Positions 36,340-46,083 are shown, counted from the first letter of the stretch. The stretch is DNA of 64,000 nucleotides from Neptuniibacter sp. CAU 1671 (GCF_029222905.1 NZ_JARHUE010000004.1:98433-162432), one strand, 5' to 3'. Notes: generated by a model not told the origin, from the letters alone. Numbers and translations are program-made.

Positions 36340-36672
36340 ATGTTTGAACGTCGCCCAAGCAAAGCGGAACTCAGATCCCGGATGAAAGCCGAGGTCGAGG
36401 CGTTTTTGAATAAGGGAGGTCAGATCCAACAGGTTAAAATGGGCGAAAGTGGCCTGATCGACGGTCGCTATCCTCTTGGCCGTGCTTATGTAGAGCGCCC
36501 TGCCTCTTCCGACCGTACGCCTGTGCCTGAACTGCTGGCCGCGATTGATTCCCGTCGCAAATCGGCAAAACCAACCGGTACGCAACGTGCCAAGGGTCGC
36601 CGGTCGCTCAGCCAGAAAACCGTTTATGATGATTTTGGCGAACCACTGCGCAAAATTTGGATTGAAGAATAA
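36340..36672 (+). CDS. small basic protein with SutA-like motif
   Basis: A 110-residue hydrophilic protein. Residues 14-32 (MKAEVEAFLNKGGQIQQVKM) resemble the central helix of Pseudomonas SutA (EEFLSRGGKVQEI), an RNA-polymerase-binding regulator of slow growth. The flanks are Arg/Lys/Ser-rich and probably disordered, and the end is acidic-aromatic (DDFGEPLRKIWIEE). The similarity is short, so the function stays open. It lies 80 bases before pyrC. Confidence 0.6.
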   Translation: MFERRPSKAELRSRMKAEVEAFLNKGGQIQQVKMGESGLIDGRYPLGRAYVERPASSDRTPVPELLAAIDSRRKSAKPTGTQRAKGRRSLSQKTVYDDFGEPLRKIWIEE

Positions 36673-36705
36673 TCCCGCAAAAAACGCTATACTTCGGCGC
36701 TCCAG

Positions 36706-36732
36706 CCTGACCCAGTCAGGACGACCTTTTTT
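36706..36732 (+). terminator. possible terminator before pyrC
   Basis: CCTGAC (36706-36711), loop CCA, GTCAGG (36715-36720), then six intervening bases and a T-run. The gap between stem and T-run is unusual. It could instead be a pyrC leader hairpin. Confidence 0.4.
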
Positions 36733-36752
36733 CAGCGTTCATCGTATAGCTT

Positions 36753-37787
36753 ATGACCACACTTACCCTGACACGACCTGACGACTGGCACATACACCTG
36801 CGTGACGGTGCCTCTCTGCAACATACTGTACCTGATGCCAGCCGTTATATGGGCCGGGCCATCGTAATGCCTAATCTGGTGCCACCCGTCACAACAACTG
36901 CCATGGCAGAAGCCTACCGCGCGCGCATTCTGCAGCAGCCGCATCGCGAGGGCTTCAAGCCTTTAATGGTGATCTACCTGACGGACAATACCGCTCCGGA
37001 AGAAATTCATGCCGCCAAAGCCAGTGGTCTGGTTTATGCGGCTAAATTGTATCCTGCCGGCGCAACCACCAACTCCGATTCCGGTGTAACCTCAGTCAAG
37101 AATATCTATCCGGTGTTGGAAGCGATGCAGTCTGTTGGTCTGCCCTTGCTGATTCACGGCGAGGTCACGGATGCAGAGATTGATATCTTTGACCGCGAAA
37201 AGATCTTTATCGAACGTACGCTGGCCCCCCTGGTAAAGGACTTCCCGGACCTGAAAGTGGTACTTGAACATATCACGACTCAGGATGCAGCCGAATTTGT
37301 GGCAGCAGGCAATGAGAATCTGGCGGCGACCGTCACCGCCCACCACCTGCTTTATAACCGCAACCATATGCTGGCCGGTGGCATTCGCCCCCATTACTAC
37401 TGTCTGCCGATTCTGAAGCGCAATATTCATCAGCAGGCTCTGCTAAAAGCCGCCACCTCTGGCAGCCGTCGCTTTTTCCTGGGTACCGATTCAGCACCCC
37501 ATCTGCAACATGCCAAAGAGGCCGCCTGTGGCTGTGCCGGCTCATACACTGCGCACGCCGCCATTGAGCTGTATGCAGAAGCCTTTGAGCAGATGAACGC
37601 GCTGGATAAACTGGAAGCCTTTGCAAGCTTCAATGGCCCGGATTTTTATGGCCTGCCACGCAACACTGACCAGATTACGCTGGTCCGGGAATCATGGACG
37701 GTGCCAGCCACCTATCCGCTGGGAGAAAGTCAGTTGGTGCCTATTCGTGCCAATGAACAGATTCAATGGCGTGTTGTTCAGGCCTGA
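36753..37787 (+). CDS. pyrC: dihydroorotase
   Basis: A 344-residue class II dihydroorotase (E. coli PyrC is 348) that closes carbamoyl-aspartate to dihydroorotate in pyrimidine synthesis. Zinc ligands H13 and H15 ([10 protein letters not shown]), the carboxylated lysine in [15 protein letters not shown], and later histidines in LLIHGEVTD and [11 protein letters not shown] are present. Substrate residues appear in [12 protein letters not shown] and FLGTDSAPH. Stands alone, followed by the TonB gene. Confidence 0.95.
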   Translation: MTTLTLTRPDDWHIHLRDGASLQHTVPDASRYMGRAIVMPNLVPPVTTTAMAEAYRARILQQPHREGFKPLMVIYLTDNTAPEEIHAAKASGLVYAAKLYPAGATTNSDSGVTSVKNIYPVLEAMQSVGLPLLIHGEVTDAEIDIFDREKIFIERTLAPLVKDFPDLKVVLEHITTQDAAEFVAAGNENLAATVTAHHLLYNRNHMLAGGIRPHYYCLPILKRNIHQQALLKAATSGSRRFFLGTDSAPHLQHAKEAACGCAGSYTAHAAIELYAEAFEQMNALDKLEAFASFNGPDFYGLPRNTDQITLVRESWTVPATYPLGESQLVPIRANEQIQWRVVQA

Positions 37788-37818
37788 TACCCCGGTTAGG
37801 GACAGTTAGAGGCGCAGT

Positions 37819-38547
37819 GTGCCACTTAAACCGCAACGCTATACCTCGTTGATTCCAGCCCTGCTGATTGCAGGGCTGGCTCATGCAGCTGTCTTGGGCT
37901 GGTTTTTTTCGGCGTACAGTCCGATCCATACGGAGACTGGCGGCGTACAGGTCGAACTCAGGGGAATACAAACTCAGCCCCTGCCTGCAACGTCACAGGA
38001 CGACTCCCCTGCAAAAAATACCCCCACAGCAATAGCGCACACTGATACTCAAGATCAGGCTGAAACAGAACGTCTGCCGAGCAAACACACTCCAGCCAGT
38101 CCTGTTGTCGAAAAAACCGACGCGAAACCCCGGCCCACAAACACCCAGCCAGAACGTTTGCCTGAACAACCAGTAGAAATAACCCCGGCAACCATGGCTC
38201 AGCCGGATGCAACACCACCCACGCACCCTGCCACCACGACTCAATCACCCAAGTCTGTTGCACCACAATCGACTGAATCCACACCCCCGGCTGCTCAGAC
38301 AGTTTCGGGACACACTCCCGATTACCCAGCATTGGCTATCCGCAGACATCAAGAAGGCCAGGTCAGGGCGCACCTCTGGCTGAATCCCGACGGCAGCGTC
38401 AGTCACTTTGAGCTGACATTAAGCAGTGGCCATCGATTACTGGATCAGGCTGTGATCGATTTTCTTGAACGGGAACATTTCAAAGTGCCGGAGCAACAGG
38501 CAGAGCTGATTGAACAGGTCTTTGAATTTACCTTCAGGCTGGATTAA
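37819..38547 (+). CDS. tonB: TonB-family energy transducer
   Basis: A 242-residue protein with a GTG start and AGAGG upstream. One N-terminal membrane anchor (about 11-31, IPALLIAGLAHAAVLGWFF, including the His used by TonB), a long Pro/Thr/Gln-rich periplasmic linker (about 55-160) and a C-terminal TonB domain (DYPALAIRRHQEGQVRAHLW, LSSGHRLLDQAVIDFLER). It passes proton-motive force from ExbBD to outer-membrane receptors. No exbB or exbD lies nearby. Its end overlaps the btuD gene by four bases, convergently, so it may serve the adjacent B12 receptor. Confidence 0.85.
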   Translation: MPLKPQRYTSLIPALLIAGLAHAAVLGWFFSAYSPIHTETGGVQVELRGIQTQPLPATSQDDSPAKNTPTAIAHTDTQDQAETERLPSKHTPASPVVEKTDAKPRPTNTQPERLPEQPVEITPATMAQPDATPPTHPATTTQSPKSVAPQSTESTPPAAQTVSGHTPDYPALAIRRHQEGQVRAHLWLNPDGSVSHFELTLSSGHRLLDQAVIDFLEREHFKVPEQQAELIEQVFEFTFRLD

Positions 38548-39332
38548 TTGCGGGACAACGAGGCCCGGGGATGGATCAGTAAATCACCGCTGTCCGGGTG
38601 AGTGATGAGATCCGCCTGCACCTGAAAATAACGGGCCAGATTCTCTGCTGTCAGCACTGACGCAGGCGTTCCACTCGCCACAATCCTGCCTTGATCCAGC
38701 AACACCAGCTGTTGGCAGAAGCGCGCAGCCAGTGTCAGATCATGCAACGCCAACAGTACGCTGCCACCCTGTTGCACAAAAGCTGACAGGAGCTGCATCA
38801 CATCCAACTGATGATTAAGGTCGAGGCTCGCGGTAGGCTCATCCAACACAATCATTGAAGCCTGTTGCGCCAGCGCCCGGGCGATGAAAGCCCGCTGACG
38901 TTCCCCCCCAGAGAGCGACTGCAACGAGCGTTCAGCCAAATGCGTCAGATCCGTCTGGACCAGCGCCTGCTGAATCACCTCAGTATCGGTTGCATTGACG
39001 CCAAACCAGCCGGGCTGGTGCACATAACGTCCCATCGCCACAACATCCGTGACACTTAAACCCACATCATCCGGGCTTTGTTGCGGCACATAAGAAAGCA
39101 TTTTGCCAATCTCCCGACGGGAGCAGTGCTGAATGTTTTTGTCCTGCAAATACACCACACCCTGCTGCGGTTGTTTCAGCCCCATCAACAGCTCAAGCAG
39201 GGTGGACTTACCAGCACCGTTTGCGCCAATCAGTCCCACGCACTGCCCTGCCTTGAACTGCAGATCGACAGCTTGCAGGACCGGCTGGTCACGGTAACTG
39301 AAACTGAGGTTTTCAGCAGATAATATCGCCAT
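38544..39332 (-). CDS. btuD: cobalamin ABC transporter ATP-binding protein
   Basis: A 262-residue ATPase of the iron-siderophore/B12 class: Walker A GANGAGKST (about residue 36), Q-loop YVPQQSPDD, signature LSGGERQRAFIARAL, Walker B MIVLDEPTASLD and switch histidine ALHDLT. The B12 assignment rests on the operon, whose leader is a cobalamin riboswitch; the sequence alone fits heme or siderophore too. Last gene of the operon. Confidence 0.85.
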   Translation of the reverse strand: MAILSAENLSFSYRDQPVLQAVDLQFKAGQCVGLIGANGAGKSTLLELLMGLKQPQQGVVYLQDKNIQHCSRREIGKMLSYVPQQSPDDVGLSVTDVVAMGRYVHQPGWFGVNATDTEVIQQALVQTDLTHLAERSLQSLSGGERQRAFIARALAQQASMIVLDEPTASLDLNHQLDVMQLLSAFVQQGGSVLLALHDLTLAARFCQQLVLLDQGRIVASGTPASVLTAENLARYFQVQADLITHPDSGDLLIHPRASLSRN

Positions 39333-39335
39333 TCC

Positions 39336-40361
39336 CTACCCCAGCCGCCAACGTCGCTGCACCAGCAGAAACAGGAAAAACGGTGCGCCAAAGGCGGCGG
39401 TCACTACCCCGACCGGCACACTGCCATCATTAAACAACTGACGGCTGATCAGATCAGCCAGCAACAGAAAAGCCGCACCGCCCAGTGCTGAAGCAGGCAA
39501 TAACCAGCGATGCTGAGCACCGATCAATAACCGCATCACATGCGGCACCAGAAGACCGATAAAACCAATAGCACCACTGACCGACACGGCCAGTGCAATC
39601 ATCACAGCAGTGAGCGCAAGCAATACCAGCCGGGTCCGACCAACATCCAGCCCTACAGACGCGGCATGGGTCTCACCGAGCATCAGCATATCCAGTCGAC
39701 GCGCCTGAAGAAAAACCAATGGAGAGATCAAAACTGCGGGCAGAATCAGTAACACATGATCCCAGGTACGGGCGTCCAGCCCCCCCATGGTCCAGTAGAC
39801 AATCATGCGGCCGACCTCCCACTCCTCCAGCGATAACGCCAGAACAAACGCAGAAGCCGCACCGTTCATTGCCCCCACTGCAATGCCCGCCAGCAACAGA
39901 GTACTTAACACCGCATGACCCGCCAGCAAGGCAATCCGGTACACCAGAAACAGCGTCAACCCAGCGCCAAGACCTGCCAGCAGAGGAATCGCCCAGACAG
40001 AGACTGCCGCCAACCCCAGATACAGTGCCAGCACTGCACCCAGTGACGCACCGGAGGACACCCCCAGCACTGAGGGTGAAGCCAGCGGGTTGCGAAACAG
40101 CCCCTGCATCACCGCACCACTGAGGGCAAAGCAGGCACCACTGAACATGGCGACCAGCACTCGCGGCTCACGCACGTACTGCATAATATCCAGCTGCCAG
40201 CCTGGGAACTGCTCAGCGGGCAACCAGCCAAGCTGAGCGGCGATCAACTGCAAGCTGGTCAGTGCACTGATCTGCGCCGGCCCCTGCAGCAGATTAGCCA
40301 GCAGCAGTCCTAACAGCAGCCCGCACAGAGTGCAGAAAGTCAGCCAGGCACGACCTCTCAA
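39336..40361 (-). CDS. btuC: cobalamin ABC transporter permease
   Basis: A 341-residue FecCD/BtuC permease with about nine to ten membrane helices. Family motifs include NPLASPSVLGVSSGASLGAV, and GFIGLLVPHVMRLLIGAQHR, the cytoplasmic loop that touches the ATPase. Overlaps the binding-protein gene by four bases upstream and lies three bases before btuD. Confidence 0.88.
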   Translation of the reverse strand: MRGRAWLTFCTLCGLLLGLLLANLLQGPAQISALTSLQLIAAQLGWLPAEQFPGWQLDIMQYVREPRVLVAMFSGACFALSGAVMQGLFRNPLASPSVLGVSSGASLGAVLALYLGLAAVSVWAIPLLAGLGAGLTLFLVYRIALLAGHAVLSTLLLAGIAVGAMNGAASAFVLALSLEEWEVGRMIVYWTMGGLDARTWDHVLLILPAVLISPLVFLQARRLDMLMLGETHAASVGLDVGRTRLVLLALTAVMIALAVSVSGAIGFIGLLVPHVMRLLIGAQHRWLLPASALGGAAFLLLADLISRQLFNDGSVPVGVVTAAFGAPFFLFLLVQRRWRLG

Positions 40362-41290
40362 GGTAATGACTCCTGCGCTTTAAGGCAGGCTGAAATTTTG
40401 GCCAGCCCCTGCCAGCGAAAGTGAGACGCGGATGAGCGCCAGGCGCCGGTCAGCGCGCAGACACGCCGCTGTTCAACCGCAGGTACATGCTGCCAGGCAG
40501 GTTCAGCCAGCAGGCGGTTTACCGCTTCGGTCTGCGTCGCCCAGCCACTCAGCAGGATAATCTCCGGTTGCAGGCTGATCGCCTGTTCGGTATTCAATGG
40601 CTGAAATCCTTTTAGACCTGTATCGAGCATCACATTATAACCACCCGCCAGTGAAATCAGCTCATGCGTGAGATCACCCGGACCCACTGAGCTGCCCGAC
40701 AGATCGTAATAGAGTACCCGGGGCGGGTCTACTTCAGTGCTTTTCGGTATATGCAGGGAATTGGTAATGATGCGCGCTCTGTCCTGGTGACCCGTCAGTT
40801 CCGCCAATAGCCACAGGTTTGCCTTCAGGTCTGCCAGTGTCTCAGGTGCTTTCAGGCGCAGCACCGGCAGGCCCGCACCCAGCAATAAACGCACGGTTTC
40901 GATGCGGGTGTAACTGGCCACAATAACCAGATCAGGCTGCAGGGCCAGAATGGATTCTATATCGCCCCCGACCCGGGTCACAGCTGCCGGATAACGCCCC
41001 GCCACATTAGACAGATCCGGGTTATCCACCAGATGGGTGACTCCAACCACCGCTGGCATAGCCCCCAGATCAGCCAGCATCTCATCGCTGGCCAGGGTGA
41101 CAGAAACGATGCGTTGCGGTGGCTGCTGAAACAGCACAGTACCGCCCAAAGGGTCAACCAGCTGCTTGGGGAATCCCTCCCCATGCAGCTCACTGGCTTT
41201 GAGTAAACCATCTGACAGCAGTCCGGCGCGGGATTCCGCCTGCACCGGACTGATGAAGAGAAGACCCAGTAACAGCCAGACAGGGTGCAT
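40358..41290 (-). CDS. btuF: cobalamin-binding periplasmic protein
   Basis: A 310-residue cluster A-II binding protein. Signal peptide at residues 1-19 (MHPVWLLLGLLFISPVQA). Helical-backbone family features include RIVSVTLASDEMLADLG, ILALQPDLVIVASYT and LISLAGGYNVM. A longer frame reaches 41404 inside btuB, but 41290 begins with the signal peptide and lies seven bases after the btuB stop, so it is chosen. Delivers B12 to BtuCD. Confidence 0.85.
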   Translation of the reverse strand: MHPVWLLLGLLFISPVQAESRAGLLSDGLLKASELHGEGFPKQLVDPLGGTVLFQQPPQRIVSVTLASDEMLADLGAMPAVVGVTHLVDNPDLSNVAGRYPAAVTRVGGDIESILALQPDLVIVASYTRIETVRLLLGAGLPVLRLKAPETLADLKANLWLLAELTGHQDRARIITNSLHIPKSTEVDPPRVLYYDLSGSSVGPGDLTHELISLAGGYNVMLDTGLKGFQPLNTEQAISLQPEIILLSGWATQTEAVNRLLAEPAWQHVPAVEQRRVCALTGAWRSSASHFRWQGLAKISACLKAQESLP

Positions 41291-41297
41291 GGCGGAT

Positions 41298-43169
41298 TTA
41301 CAGGTTGCCGGTCCAGATAACGCCCAGCGTGAGCAGACGCCCTTCGCTGGCATATTGGAAGACTTCTTCATACTGTTCATCAAACGCATTATCCAGTCGG
41401 GCATAGAGGCTTAACTGAGGCGAATACTGGTGCGACAAGGCCAGTTCCAGCAGCGTATAACTTTTCAGCTTAATTCGCTCTGCCGGCCAGCTGGCAAAAT
41501 CCAGATCATAACGGCGGCCCTGATAGTTAAGTGTAGTAGTCAGATCCGTACGCCCGTTGGCAAACTGATAGGTACCGCCCAGACTGGCTGCCTGACGCGG
41601 ACGTCGCAGCAGATCGTCGCCCAAACCATCGTCTGTCGCCGTGTAGGTATAACTGGCATTAATGCGCAGCTGATCCGCTGGCTGCAATTCTGCAGACAAC
41701 TCAACGCCTTTGAGGGTCGCCTGATCTTCATTATTAAACGACGTGATACCCGCACCTACAATCAGATCATCCACCTGATTGTAGAACAGGGTCATATCCA
41801 CCCAGCCATCCAACTGCGTAAAGTGGTATTCAAGGCCCAGATCCACGGTGCGGGCACGCTCCGGTTGCAGGTCCGGATTACCCACATACTCGGACGAATA
41901 ACCGTACAGCTCAGTCATTGAGGGATATTTAATCCCCTTGCCAAGACTGCTGTGCAGACGCACCTGCTCTGCCAGCCAGGAGCCCAGCGCCACACGCCAT
42001 GTTGTCTCGCCATCAAACAGATTGCTGTCATCCCGGCGCAGATCCAGTGTCAGGAAAAGGTTCTGGTCCAGATTGAGGTTATATTCCAGCGCACCACCCC
42101 GGGTGCGATGGGTTTTATCCACTTCATAACCCCAAAATGGGTCAATGTAGGCGTTGATAAACGCTTCGTTTTCCTGCTCCAGCGCCAGCGTCAGATTTTG
42201 CGCCGCATCCGCATCCCCCCAGTTGTAACCGGCCTGGTAAGCCAACTTTTTCTTGTTACCGCGGTTTACCGTGCTCTGCACACCGTTGGTGAAGTCATCC
42301 CGATCATTATCCGCCAGCGAGAGATCAAGCTTCTGGGTCCATTTCTGGTCTGCGCTGTGCCAGCGACCACCCAGACGTGCAAAAGTCTGCGCCACATCGG
42401 CGGTGGCATCCGCATCGAAGGGGTTAAAATCATATTCAACATCGGCCTGGGTATGGCGCAACACAACATCCAGTTCGGTACGCTCAGACAGGTTCAGGCC
42501 CGCCTTGAGGTTCAGGGTTTTGTTGCGATAACCGTCACGCTCGGTATTACCCAGAGATTCAGGCGCAGAAGAGATACCACGGGTTTTCTGATGGGTGATC
42601 GCGAGCGCGTAATGACCCTGCTCGCTGCCGCCCTGCAGTCGGACAGTTTCCTGATGAGAGTCATAACGACCGGCCTCGGCCTGAATCTGATAAGTCGGCG
42701 CGCCCTCACCTTTGCGGGTAATGATGTTGATCACACCACCCAGAGCATCGGGACCCCACAGGGCGGTCTGGGCTCCACGCAATACCTCAATCCGCTCAAC
42801 GTTGAGCGTCAGGATATGGGCCAGATCAAAATCGGTTCCGGAGGTAGCACTGACCTCAATACCATCGACCAGCACCAGCGTATGGTTGGCCTCAGAACCA
42901 CGGATACGCACCTGCGTCTGAGCACCTGCACCACCGGCCTGACTAACACTCACACCGGGAACCGTGCGCAGCGCATCCGCCACCGTACGAACCTGACGGG
43001 CATCCAGTGTTTCACGGTCCAGCACGGTAACGCTGCTACCGGTTTCAAAACGGGCGGTTTCAACCCGTGATGCAACAATCACGAACGACTGGTCAGCCGT
43101 CTCAGCCCAGGAAAATGGCACAGCAGAAACAGCAGCCGCCAACAGGCTGCCCTTGAAGAATCGAGACAT
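41298..43169 (-). CDS. btuB: TonB-dependent vitamin B12 receptor
   Basis: A 623-residue outer-membrane receptor (E. coli BtuB mature is 594). Signal peptide of about 22 residues (ending FSWA), a TonB box-like stretch (DQSFVIVAS), a plug domain (SSVTVLDRETLDARQVRTV, RGSEANHTLVLVDGIEV, GPDALGGVINIITRKG) and a 22-strand barrel ending YEEVFQYASEGRLLTLGVIW. AGGAG precedes the ATG. It is first in the operon and sits downstream of a cobalamin riboswitch, which confirms the ligand class. Confidence 0.93.
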   Translation of the reverse strand: MSRFFKGSLLAAAVSAVPFSWAETADQSFVIVASRVETARFETGSSVTVLDRETLDARQVRTVADALRTVPGVSVSQAGGAGAQTQVRIRGSEANHTLVLVDGIEVSATSGTDFDLAHILTLNVERIEVLRGAQTALWGPDALGGVINIITRKGEGAPTYQIQAEAGRYDSHQETVRLQGGSEQGHYALAITHQKTRGISSAPESLGNTERDGYRNKTLNLKAGLNLSERTELDVVLRHTQADVEYDFNPFDADATADVAQTFARLGGRWHSADQKWTQKLDLSLADNDRDDFTNGVQSTVNRGNKKKLAYQAGYNWGDADAAQNLTLALEQENEAFINAYIDPFWGYEVDKTHRTRGGALEYNLNLDQNLFLTLDLRRDDSNLFDGETTWRVALGSWLAEQVRLHSSLGKGIKYPSMTELYGYSSEYVGNPDLQPERARTVDLGLEYHFTQLDGWVDMTLFYNQVDDLIVGAGITSFNNEDQATLKGVELSAELQPADQLRINASYTYTATDDGLGDDLLRRPRQAASLGGTYQFANGRTDLTTTLNYQGRRYDLDFASWPAERIKLKSYTLLELALSHQYSPQLSLYARLDNAFDEQYEEVFQYASEGRLLTLGVIWTGNL

Positions 43170-43318
43170 TATGTGCTCCTAATAGGATCTATCAAGAGCC
43201 GGTGAATCTTGCTAAATAAACTGTGAATTCAGGCAAACTGCACCGGCAACAATACTAAAATATTGTCACCCTTACGCAGTCCGCCCAGCACAGCCCTCCG
43301 CTGTCTGGCAGGTGACAC

Positions 43319-43336
43319 ACAGCCTCTAGAGGCTGT
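43319..43336 (-). promoter_or_regulatory. hairpin just after the riboswitch aptamer (candidate expression platform)
   Basis: ACAGCCTCTAGAGGCTGT is a perfect 18-base palindrome directly downstream of the B12 aptamer. It is not followed by a T-run. With the later GC-rich segment it could form alternative pairings with the aptamer and expose or hide the btuB ribosome site. Confidence 0.5.
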
Positions 43337-43337
43337 T

Positions 43338-43490
43338 GCAATGGCAGGTTTCCTGGCTGTCAGGTCATCGCGACCGCTCACCTTCCCGGCATAAGCCAGT
43401 GGTATTTTGAGCGGTAACTCGCTGATTACAGTTGCGGGGGCAGCCACGGCGCTTCACCGTGTTCCCTGTTAGGCCGTCAAGGCACCATTA
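43338..43490 (-). ncRNA. cobalamin (AdoCbl-class) riboswitch
   Basis: Read on the minus strand, the leader holds the conserved blocks in order: AACAGGGAACACGGTGAA, the core GCTGCCCCCGCAACTGTAA (43444-43426), ACCACTGG..GCCGGGAAGGTG, and the B12 box AGCCAGGAAACCTGCC (43358-43343). The ends TAATGG and CCATTGC pair as P1. It lies about 170 bases before btuB and should reduce btuB-F-C-D expression when B12 is plentiful. It also accounts for most of the 476-base non-coding gap 43170-43645. Confidence 0.96.
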
Positions 43491-43645
43491 CATGGCTGAA
43501 ACGACACAGCGTCTCAGCGCGGCAACCTTACCACGCCTGATGATCAGGTCAAATGAGCCGCAGTAATGTAAAGATGAACAAAACTGCAGATGGCACTCAA
43601 AAATCAGCGCCGTATAATGGCAGCACTTCAGGACAGGAGAACATT

Positions 43646-44044
43646 ATGCTGTATGTACTGCCAGAAACGACCGGTGACATTATGGTGTTGCAGGCCACCG
43701 ATCAACTGACGGCGGCAGATTATCAGGACACTTTCCTGCCGTTGTTTGAGCATGTTAAACAGCGCCACCCGGAACCACGCCTGCTGCTGTTTCTTGATCC
43801 GCATTTCACAGGCTGGCAGGCCGGTGCCATCTGGGAGGATGCCAAGTTCGGACTGAGCCATGGCCAGGAGCTGTTTCGTTGCGCGGTTGTAGGCGGGCCT
43901 GACTGGATTGAGTGGGCCACGTCACTGGCCAATCATGTTACCCGGGGAGAGGTACGTCACTTCAGCGCCAGCCAGCTCCTGCAGGCGATGCACTGGCTCA
44001 ATGAGGAAGAAGAAGACACCCAATACCCCTTCGGTCAGGCTTAG
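43646..44044 (+). CDS. SpoIIAA-like STAS-fold protein
   Basis: A 132-residue protein of the SpoIIAA-like family (PF11964 type): ETTGDIMVLQATDQLTAADY, RLLLFLDPHFTGWQAGAIWE, VVGGPDWIEWATSLA. No membrane segment. The start at 43646 has AGGAGA six bases upstream; the open frame to 43553 is ignored. Family members bind small hydrophobic ligands or lipids in some structures, but no role is assigned. Divergent from the btuB operon. Confidence 0.82.
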   Translation: MLYVLPETTGDIMVLQATDQLTAADYQDTFLPLFEHVKQRHPEPRLLLFLDPHFTGWQAGAIWEDAKFGLSHGQELFRCAVVGGPDWIEWATSLANHVTRGEVRHFSASQLLQAMHWLNEEEEDTQYPFGQA

Positions 44045-44183
44045 ATTTACACACTAGAGCATCGGCAACCTACTACTTCCGGCGCTGATATTCCGACACC
44101 ATCAAATAGACCATTGTTTATATTTTAAACAATTGTTTTTTCCGATAGAGTGGCCTTTTCGATGTCTAAAGGCCATTCCATCA

Positions 44184-44846
44184 GTGCATAACCTGTTCCG
44201 CCAGTCTCTGTATATTCTCTCCTCTCTTGCGCTGCTGCTGGGTTTCCAGGCCAGTGTGCATGCCGACACATTGAAACGCCTGATGCCTGCCGATCAGTTG
44301 GAAAATCTGGCGCATCACACCAATCAAGAGATCGCACATCGTTTCAGAGAGTGGCACCAGTTACTGGCAAAGCGAGAGCAGATGTCTGACCTGGATAAGT
44401 TGCAGGCGATCAATGCATTCTACAATCGCATGACCTGGGAAGATGATCTGGCACTCTGGAAGCAGCGCGATTATTGGGCCACTCCCGCCGAAACCCTGAT
44501 CAGAAATGCCGGAGATTGCGAGGATTTTTCGATCGCGAAATACTTTTCCCTGCTGGAGATGGGCATTCCGGAACACCAGCTCAAAGTCGCCTATGTCCGC
44601 CTCCGTGACGGTACCGGCCATATGGTTCTGGAATACTACCCCCAACCGGATGCAGACCCATTGGTGCTGGATAACATTGAAACTGCGCTGCTACCCCTCT
44701 CTCAGAGAAAAGACCTGCTGCCACGCTTTCGGTTTGATCAGCACGCCGTCTGGTGGGCTAACCGCCCAGACCAGCCAGCGAGTACCGCCAGTGCGTTCAA
44801 CCGCTGGGCTGATCTGATTCAGCGTATGAATCTGGAAGCGTTCTGA
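44184..44846 (+). CDS. lapG: LapG-type periplasmic adhesin protease (BTLCP family)
   Basis: A 220-residue transglutaminase-like cysteine proteinase. A signal peptide (to about residue 27, ASVHA) sends it to the periplasm. The catalytic triad is C112 (NAGDCEDFSIAKY), H146 (GTGHMVLEYY) and D163 (PLVLDNIETALL), spaced as in known LapG. It cuts the TAAG-type site of LapA-like adhesins, releasing cells from surfaces; LapD inhibits it when c-di-GMP is high. The expected substrate begins at the left edge of this window (1-1521). Start choice: GTG at 44184; a TTG in frame at 44133 would add 17 residues before the signal. No lapD is adjacent. Confidence 0.9.
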   Translation: MHNLFRQSLYILSSLALLLGFQASVHADTLKRLMPADQLENLAHHTNQEIAHRFREWHQLLAKREQMSDLDKLQAINAFYNRMTWEDDLALWKQRDYWATPAETLIRNAGDCEDFSIAKYFSLLEMGIPEHQLKVAYVRLRDGTGHMVLEYYPQPDADPLVLDNIETALLPLSQRKDLLPRFRFDQHAVWWANRPDQPASTASAFNRWADLIQRMNLEAF

Positions 44847-45935
44847 TCAGGCAGGCGTCAAATCACGGATCAGCCGATCAATACAATCCACCACATGCAG
44901 GCTGGCCTGTTCCATTTTATCCAGATGATCCAGAACCCGTGTTTGATCACCCTGATCTGCCGCAGCCAAGGCTGCGCGACCACTGTCGTGTACCTGTTTA
45001 TGCGGAATTTCAAGATCACGAAAACTACCCAGATGATGGTATTTACGCGCACCATAACCTTCGTAATACCAACCACCCAGCCGGCATTCAGTATGCGCAT
45101 TCACCCCACTGGAGAAGTCTCCCGCTTCCAGCATGCTGTAGACGCGATTTTTCCAGATGGCATGGTCGAGCTTAACCGTATTCAGGAAGGCGGCATCCGT
45201 CGACTGTCGAATCACCGACTGCATGCGCACTGAGCGTTGCAGCACCTGATCCACCACCTGATCAATCTGTTCAGAAGACGCCGATACATCCAGCGCACTG
45301 TTTTTGCTGTCGGTGACCATATCCCGGATCTGACCGGTCTGGCTGATCACTTTCTGAATCAGACTTTCAATTTTATCACTGGCCTGATGCGCCTTACTCG
45401 CCAGTTGACGGACTTCATCCGCCACCACCGCAAAACCCCGACCAGCATCTCCGGCGCGCGCCGCTTCAATCGCCGCATTCAACGCCAGCAAGTTAGTCTG
45501 ATCGGAAATCTCCTGAATCGCAGCTACCAGCTGATTGATGGCATTGGCCGTGCTATCCAGCACCTGGGCTACCTGAATACTCTGCTCAGCATGTTCGTTC
45601 ATCCGCTCAGCCCGGCTCTGTAACCGCGACAGCGCATCGCGAGTCTGACCGAAAATGCCATCCAGTGCTTTCATCGCTTTACGTTCGTCAATCAGTTCCT
45701 CAGCGCCACCCGCCATGCCATCGCGGATCACATTCAGCATCTCCCCACCGCTAAGCTGATGTTCCAGAATTTTGCCATTGGCATTCAGCTCAACTTCCAG
45801 TGTTTTTCTGAGCTGCTGCTCCTGTGCCAGTTGCTGGCGCAACAACTGGATCTCTTGCTGATGACGTTGTGCCTGTTCATCCAATTGCTGCTGAACATTC
45901 GTGATTAATTGCTGGGTTTTGCGATTAAAAAACAT
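44847..45935 (-). CDS. soluble chemoreceptor with CZB zinc-binding domain
   Basis: A 362-residue methyl-accepting chemotaxis protein without a membrane segment. An N-terminal coiled coil (about 8-55) leads into the signalling hairpin ([36 protein letters not shown]). The C-terminus is a CZB domain (about 245-360) with its zinc ligands in [24 protein letters not shown] and [13 protein letters not shown] receptors sense zinc or hypochlorite-type oxidants. ATG at 45935 follows GAGGG and is preferred to GTG at 45944. It ends directly against lapG, convergently. Confidence 0.9.
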   Translation of the reverse strand: MFFNRKTQQLITNVQQQLDEQAQRHQQEIQLLRQQLAQEQQLRKTLEVELNANGKILEHQLSGGEMLNVIRDGMAGGAEELIDERKAMKALDGIFGQTRDALSRLQSRAERMNEHAEQSIQVAQVLDSTANAINQLVAAIQEISDQTNLLALNAAIEAARAGDAGRGFAVVADEVRQLASKAHQASDKIESLIQKVISQTGQIRDMVTDSKNSALDVSASSEQIDQVVDQVLQRSVRMQSVIRQSTDAAFLNTVKLDHAIWKNRVYSMLEAGDFSSGVNAHTECRLGGWYYEGYGARKYHHLGSFRDLEIPHKQVHDSGRAALAAADQGDQTRVLDHLDKMEQASLHVVDCIDRLIRDLTPA

Positions 45936-46083
45936 TAAGAACACACCCTCGGAACATCTGAAAAAGACAATGCATTAAGCCTGAAACAGATCATACATTG
46001 CCCGTGACAAAGCGGGTTTGACCTGAAGCAAGCAAAAAGCACCGCTGGTCAGCTCCGAGGTAACGATTTTTCTCTAAAAACGG

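Noticed and set aside
41952-43070. 372-residue open frame antisense to btuB
   Set aside because: Entirely within the btuB coding region, with no start context or homology; btuB is clearly the real gene.
43229-43447. 72-residue frame upstream of btuB
   Set aside because: It overlaps the cobalamin riboswitch core and B12 box; the translated sequence simply reads through the RNA structure.
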